Assembly (NCBI GenBank): GCA_949825025.1
Contig: OX463778.1
Location: 27,957,551 to 28,021,550, forward strand
Direction of reading: 5' to 3'
Source of the DNA: Siphlonurus alternatus
Lineage: Eukaryota > Arthropoda > Insecta > Ephemeroptera > Siphlonuridae
DNA length: 64,000 nt
In this document: piece by piece, positions 58,090 through 64,000 of the stretch
How the letters are laid out: every line of letters begins with the position of its first letter
Position numbering within the stretch: the first letter of the stretch is position 1
Translations under genes and position numbers: made by a program
Notes under the pieces: model-generated
Databases searched by the model: none
What the model was told of the DNA's origin: nothing
The model's input: only the letters and a program-made list of their open reading frames with translations

Positions 58090-58596
58090 GTATAAATTGC
58101 AAATTATGTTGCAGGTTGTGCACACGAGAGACAACGTCAAAGTGTGTTATGAGGTCATTCAGTTTACACGCCAGTCCTCTAGCTGTCTCGCGTTATATAG
58201 TTTGTTTTAAAGAAGTCTCGGCAAACGACGCGCGACCACTCAGCCTCTTGGTTAATAATTTTTATCTGTCTTGATCCTGTTGCTGGCCATCACCCGTGTA
58301 TAAGGTCACATTTTTTCATCGTTGTAGTCGTCTTTTTAAGTGTTTGGAAGATTATATTGTGTGCCTGAATGCGAGTGAACTCAATACACAATCAGTCGTA
58401 ATATCATTCATTTTATCTTTCGCTGCTTAAACGAAATATAACCGACGAAAGTGCTTTTGAGACACTCTTGAACAAAAGTGATAACATTATTTGTAACAGC
58501 TATTGTGTTAATTTGTACTTGCTTGTGATGTCAATATCTTAATTTTAAAGTGTTGGAATTTTTTAAAATATCACTTCAGTTGACAATATTATAAAA
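58090..58596 (+). promoter_or_regulatory. Candidate 5' untranslated region and promoter of the PLCXD-type gene
   Basis: Composition is more balanced than in the flanking repeats, directly upstream of the start codon at 58597. No single motif decides the transcription start. Confidence 0.25.
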
Positions 58597-61500
58597 ATGG
58601 CAGCAAAAAGAATCGAGCACATTTTAATGACTTTGTTAATTATAATTGCATCTGTATTGTTTGGCGTCATAAATTCAGCACCTGGTAAGTTTGCATGCAG
58701 CAGCAATAAAAATAATGTAATACAGAATACTATTTAACATAGAGCTAATTATACTGAAATGTATATACTGTATGGCGTAATTTATATTAATTTTTTGCTA
58801 TACAAATTATCATACAATAATTTCGATTAGCCGGTTTCTATATAAAAAATTATATGTTATATGTCTTAAACTACTATAGAAGTGGTCCATTAATTTTATA
58901 GTTTCTATTATACATTTAATATTTAAATTTATTAATTTAAAAATATTTTTATTAGATTCGAGACTTGTATTTTAATTGCTGTCAATTTTATCATTTCAAT
59001 TTTAATTTTAATTTTTCATCCTTAATTATGTCATGATGTGAGAGTTTGTTAATAAGGTTAGTTAATTAGTGTTAGTTTGTTTGTGAACGTGCATGTGGTG
59101 TATCTACATTATTATATATTCCCTGTAATGGCTGCATGCATGTAATAATATAATTTCAATTTCTATACAGATTTAAAAATACTCTCTTTCTTATTCTCTT
59201 CTAAAAACAGTCCCGGTTTCCACGCCCTGACCTGCATAAGCTAGGTGCTATATTATAATTTAAGACAAATACAGAATGTATATTATAAACTATAAAGGCC
59301 TTGATTAACGTAAGAACATGCGAGGACACAATATATAAATAATAAACAGTGACTGGCGCGCATACAGCATGGACAATAAGGAAAAAAAAACACAGATATA
59401 AAAAGTACCCATGCTGGGGATTTCAACACTCCAAGACTTCCTCGTCATGCAGCTAACTTTTTTCGCATACTTACATTAAGTTTTGCAAAATCTTCTACAA
59501 AAATGAATGCAAAATATGTTTTGCGTACTTTTACCAGTAAAAAATTTAAAAAAATATTATATTAACGACTTGTATTATACTTACAATATATAAGCAAATT
59601 AATATACTTTATTTATTAGGGAGAGGAGAGTTTAACACTGCGACTGATGTAATTGGGAGTATATATATATACCATGCAGGCTAATAGTAATAAAATAATA
59701 ATAATTTATCCCCCTTCCTGACTAATATACAGTATATATATATATATACAGTATATGCCACTGATTTCGGAGCAAGAGGGTTATTCTTATCATTTTTTTT
59801 ATCTGAATATATGATCCTTTTTGGGAGAAAACGGATTATAACAACCAATATACAATGATTATTAGTACATATTGGAATAATTCATCATTATTTTATTTCT
59901 TTATTTTAAGGGGCATTCACAAAGTCTTAAGGCCACATTTAAGGCTCGATAATTTAAAGCTTGATTTTAGACGTGTTTTTTTAGACCCAAAATTTCTGGT
60001 CTTAAATTATTGAGCCTTAAATGTGGCCTTATGGCTTTGTGAATGCCCCTTCTTATAACTTAATAATACATATAATTTTACATTATTTTGCTTGTTATAA
60101 AATTTACAAATTTAATTCATCTTGACTTATTAACACTGTGAACAAAAAATGAACATTGACGCCGGATAGTTCGGACACTAACAATTAACATTTGTGGTTG
60201 TCGCAGCCCCCCGCGAGCCATGTACCGCGGGCCTCCGCGTTCACCTCACGGTGTCCCCGCTGGTGAACGGCTCGGTGCGCCAGCTGGAGGTCCACTGGAG
60301 CGGAGCAGAACCCCAGGATGGCGACTGGGTGGGACTCTTCCAGGAGGACCCCGCGGGTGCTTCGCCCCTGCCCCCGGACTTAACGAGGGTTGACCCCGGG
60401 GTCAGCTGCTCTGGCTGGCAGCGTACTGACGTCACGGAGGAAAACCGCGTCAACAACAGCGTGGACCTCGGCTTCGAGCCGCGTTGTGTAGGTGAGGAAG
60501 AGTCGCACTTAATTTGTCACCATGCAGCAGTGTTGATGGTTATAGTGTTAGAATTTAGTTTTACACATTCTCATGATGTATATTATAATTAATTATAATT
60601 GTTCATTCAAACAACTGCAATTAAACTTTTAAAAGCAATTAAGCTATACAAATGTGAAGAAGTGCATTCGCAAAAAAATGTCTTTGTGCATGCGTGTTAT
60701 AACGATGTTTATTGTTATTAGCCATGCAGTGAATGAAGTATTTATCTTCAATGAATTAAGAATCAGATCAATGAGACAAGAGAATGGAAAAATTCCTCTA
60801 TAAATAATAAATATATACATTCAATAATTATACAATTATATATAAAAATAATATAATAAAACGTTAACCGTTTGTCTCTTAATATAAAATATAATTATCG
60901 ATCCTTCTTTGTAAATATTTTGTTCCGTAATATATATTCCACAGGAGCAAGAAAAGGCAAAGTATATATATTATATACACTTACATTGATTAAGTGCAAT
61001 TTATATCTAACATAAATATCTATATCTAAATAAGTAGAATATGTTAATAGGATTCAAATAATCATATTTGGCAACTGTAGGTTACTACGCGGGCTACGTG
61101 CGAAACTCCACCGTGCTCGCCTCCACATGTCTCCGGCTGGAGCCCACCTGGATGTCCGAACGTCCGGACTTGGGTCTGTTCCCGCTGACGGACGTGTTTC
61201 TGCCCGGTTCGCACGACTCAGGCGCGTATGGCGAGTTCGACCCCGACATGGGCGAGACACAGGTTACTAAGTACACTGTGACGCAAGACGAGGACGTGCT
61301 CTCGCAGCTGATTCGTGGTGTCAGGTACCTCGACATTCGAATCGGCTACTACAGGTATGGGTAAATACACTTGCCAATACTATTGCATGCACTGCGGATC
61401 AGAAAGGGAGGAAATGACTGCATGCTAGCTATTATATATTAAAAAAAAAAAGAAGAAAAAAATGTAATATAAAAAAAAGTCTAGTAATTTTGGAAAGATA

Positions 61501-63912
61501 ATGTAAAAAACATAATATAGAAAACACACGTTTATTTATTATATTTATTCAGAAAACAGACTACAGGTTAGATAATCCGATTATAAAGAATACAATAGTT
61601 CATACAAATTCTTTGTTAAAATACACACGTACGAAAATTATTATATAACTAAAATCTTGGTAACATATAATACATTATATCTATATTACATAATTAAACA
61701 TGCATTTAAGTTATTTACAATTACATATCCTTGCAATTTCTTGCGAAGATTGATGGAAAATGTCAAGCTTGTATTTACTGTACAGTTCATTGCAAAAAAT
61801 GATTGAACTCTGGAAATAAAAGAATGTTTATCAATATCAATTCTTGGGTTTGGTATGTAGAAAAGGTGAGATGATCTGTTTTGTCTCGCTGGTACATTTA
61901 GACTGAGCTCAGCTAGAATTTCAGGACAGTCTAATTTTCCATCGATTAACTTCTTAAGAAAAAAGATATCACTCACATTACAATAAGCAGGCTCATGGAT
62001 TATACCATAATGTCCATAATTGATGTAACTTAATATATAAAACATAATAAAGTATTATGATTTACGGTATATGCAATATATTATTTTGTATTAAATCGTT
62101 TAAATCAAGCCAATTTAAGAAGTGATGTGCTATTTCCACTTTATTTTCATTTTAATTTAATTTTAATGTAAAAATTAAAATTGTGTCTTTTACTCCCTTT
62201 GTATCCGCAGTGATGAGTTAAAACTAACAAGCATGCAATATTATTAACATTAAGAATGATGTCATGTTGATCAAAAAACATTGTGCAATGTTGTTATCTG
62301 TTGTCTTTAAAAGCTATCAAGATTTTTGTGTTGGCGTTACAGTTGTTTATCATCAAAAGCTCAGCGCACTGATAAAAATGTCATGAGATAAATACGAACC
62401 TAATGACTTTGAAAGTTGAGTGTAACTTTTCAATTACAAATATTGAATTTAAAGAAAAGGGGTTTTGCTTGCGATCAATTTACTTTCAACTCTTTCTAGA
62501 TTTTTTTCAACATTAAAATATCATAATTAATAACGATATCTTTGAAAATCTGTTAATTTTATGTTTTTTTTTTTTTTTTTTGCGATAAACAGTCAACTTA
62601 AGGTAGAGATAACACGGATCAGCTGGCCCAATGCTAAAAAATTCCCATTCATAAAAATTATGAAAAAAATTTAAAATGTTCTCCTCTACATCCCCTATCA
62701 GCAGGTAAAATATCAGGTATACAAAAACGAGCTAGTTTTCGAGTTATTAATTTTCAAAGTTGACCAATTTAACATGGAAGTCCCATTTCTCCATGTTAAA
62801 TTCGTCAACTTTAAAAATTAATAACTCGAAAACTAGCTCGTTTTTGTATACCTGATATTTTATATCTACTGATTGGGGATGTAGAGGAGAACATTTTAAA
62901 TTTATTTCATAATTTTTATGAATGAGATTTTTTTAACATTGGGCCAGCTGATCCGTATTATCTCTACCTTAAAAAAAAAAAAAAATGAAATGCACAAATT
63001 AATGAAGGGAGCGTTAAATTATATGCCATGTTAAATAAATTTATTGTTTGCTGATTTTTCCAAGTTTGGGAAATAGTTGAATTCAGAGTTAATTTCTAAT
63101 TAGTCTGTCTATATGATAGTCTAATAGTCTATCTTTATTCAGATATGATTATTAGTCTGCAGTGCTGGATTATTAATTAATGTAACAGAAATATATATGT
63201 TGTTAAGTTTTTATTTTACTTGTTATAATTCTAATTATTATGTTAAAATGTTTTACGACAAACAGCATGAGGTTGTTGATAATACTGAGATGTGACGTGC
63301 TTATATGTATTGTAATTAATATAAAATCGAAAAATAATAAAAAATATGAATATGAATTATATTTTTGATGAGCGTATACGTATAAAATTTTAACTATATG
63401 GTGTGCTTGATCATTAATTAATCTATTAAGTGGGAAATAATTTACAATGCTTACTTGTTTTTAAGCTGATATTATAAATATATATGATACAATTTTTCTA
63501 ACTAATTCATATTTTTTTCCTTACAAGAAAAACTTCAACTCCATTAAATTTTGGGTTGTATGCCATGGAGACAAAATTTTGTCATGGGGAAAATTTTTAT
63601 CAAATTGTATGATTTGTATGCAAAAATTGTATCGTGTAATACAGGATTTAGCTGCATGCTTTCATTATACTCAATGTGTCAAGAATAAATTGTAATGCAA
63701 ATTGAAAATAGTGAAAATACAGTATACATATAATTATGAATTGTAATTTTATGTGTGTTGTGTCCCCCTTGCATGGGTCTGTGTATCGAATCTCGCACGC
63801 TTCTGTCCGGTCTAATTGTGCGTGTGTGACCGTTTCATGTGCACCTCTGCAGGCAAAAGTTTCCTTTCCCCTGGCGGCCGTTTTGCTGGCGTTGCTCCTT
63901 CAATAAGTTCCG
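58597..63912 (+). CDS. Secreted PI-PLC X-domain protein (PLCXD type), 5' part
   Basis: Exons 58597-58684, 60207-60491, 61081-61354 and possibly 63853-63912; the gene runs off the right edge. The start is the first ATG before a clear signal peptide (basic start, then a hydrophobic core to about residue 26, INSAP). Exon 2 encodes a beta-type N-terminal domain with LEVHWSG and GDWVGLFQEDPAGA, as in arthropod PLCXD proteins. Exon 3 opens the X domain: TCLRLEPTWM, then LPGSHDSGAY with the catalytic-type His at about residue 169, VTKYTVTQDEDVLSQL and GVRYLDIRIGYY. The family is related to phosphatidylinositol phospholipase C, but enzyme activity in this subfamily is uncertain. The second catalytic His should lie downstream of the window. 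Exons 1-3 are firm. The fourth (60 bases, good splice sites, frame kept, reading FPFPWRPFCW) does not look like the family. Confidence 0.8.
58685..59908. other. PLCXD intron 1, AT-rich
   Basis: Nothing recognised apart from short AT runs near 59660 and 59740. Confidence 0.4.
59909..60052. mobile_element. Short hairpin MITE
   Basis: AAGGGGCATTCACAAAGTCT at the left is mirrored by GGCTTTGTGAATGCCCCTT at the right. GGCCACATTTAAGGCTC and its complement lie within. Arms are about 55 bases. Confidence 0.8.
60492..61080. other. PLCXD intron 2, AT-rich
   Basis: Starts GTGAGG after phase 1, ends CAACTGTAG. No repeat or RNA gene seen. Confidence 0.4.
61520..62050 (-). mobile_element. LINE C-terminal fragment
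   Basis: The minus frame (62045-61686) reads CPEILAELSLNVPARQNRS, then SHLFYIPNPRIDIDKHSF and SRVQSFF, the usual C-terminal end of Jockey/CR1-type ORF2 proteins (LF-IP plus KHSFI-R). The rest of the element is missing. It lies in PLCXD intron 3. Confidence 0.65.
62060..62597. other. PLCXD intron 3 sequence
   Basis: AT-rich with a T-run near 62562-62580; nothing recognised. Confidence 0.4.
62598..62972. mobile_element. TTAA palindrome, group B (copy 3)
   Basis: A 375-bp palindrome bounded by TTAAGGTAGAGATAACACGG and its complement, very close to copy 1 at 14490-14864. Confidence 0.88.
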
Positions 63913-64000
63913 GTAAGGAGCTGCAAGTCAGTCGAAAGCCGTAAAAGTTTGTTAAATGCAGGACAATTAAATAACAAAAATCTGAGCAGGCGTTTTAAAT
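62973..64000. other. PLCXD intron 3 end, candidate exon 4 and right edge
   Basis: AT-rich until about 63750. GC rises around 63760-63920, where the candidate 60-base exon (63853-63912) sits between CTCTGCAG and GTAAGG. No further exon is visible before 64000. Confidence 0.35.

Noticed and set aside
1..64000. tRNA genes
   Set aside because: I looked for T-loop GTTCGAATC-type boxes with a paired acceptor and found none. The tRNA-like TGGTTAGCATG near 11610 belongs to the SINE relic.

Overview
The window is metazoan nuclear DNA. It has split genes with GT-AG introns, is very AT-rich outside exons, and carries long microsatellites, LINE fragments, SINEs and many hairpin-type DNA elements. The gene families and repeat types suggest an invertebrate, most likely an arthropod such as a crustacean or a large-genome insect. 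The species cannot be fixed from sequence alone. All gene models were assembled by hand from reading frames and splice signals, and every exon junction listed keeps the reading frame.

Five protein genes are visible. (1) 596-17549 (+): the 3' part of a URB2/Npa2-like ribosome-biogenesis gene, with 11 exons and the 5' end outside the window. (2) 24091-31819 (+): a complete GTSF1/Asterix-like gene (two CHHC zinc fingers, piRNA pathway) with an unusually long disordered tail. (3) 39670-49005 (+): a complete INTS15 (C7orf26 homologue, Integrator complex). (4) 50775-56693 (-): a complete NSE4 (Smc5/6 complex). (5) 58597 to the right edge (+): the 5' part of a secreted PI-PLC-X-domain protein (PLCXD type). 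INTS15 and NSE4 converge tail to tail. NSE4 and the PLCXD gene are head to head, with an NRF1-type palindrome and ETS-like repeats just upstream of NSE4. The genes serve separate nuclear or secretory functions and show no sign of joint regulation.

The rest is mobile DNA, mostly in introns: 0.6-17.5 kb (last URB2 intron, 8.2 kb), 17.6-24 kb (intergenic), 24.2-29 kb (GTSF1 introns), 32-39.6 kb (intergenic), 41.8-48.9 kb (INTS15 introns), and the NSE4 and PLCXD introns. The dominant theme is inverted repeats. Fourteen full-length palindromes with TTAA at both ends fall into five sequence groups (A-E). There are also foldback-like elements built from short tandem units, a 1.6-kb palindrome, a 0.8-kb palindrome nested in a 2.5-kb element with CAGGGGCGGCTCGT termini, and several short hairpin MITEs. 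Two TTAA palindromes are interrupted by LINE insertions. A SINE family with a 5S-rRNA-derived head is present in four copies.

The points most worth a second look are the GTSF1 protein with a tryptophan-poor tail whose four Trp residues all lie in GW/WP/WA contexts, the density of intronic hairpins that could form long double-stranded RNA, the 5S-derived SINE, and a 665-bp hairpin inserted 13 bases beyond a GC-type splice donor in NSE4.
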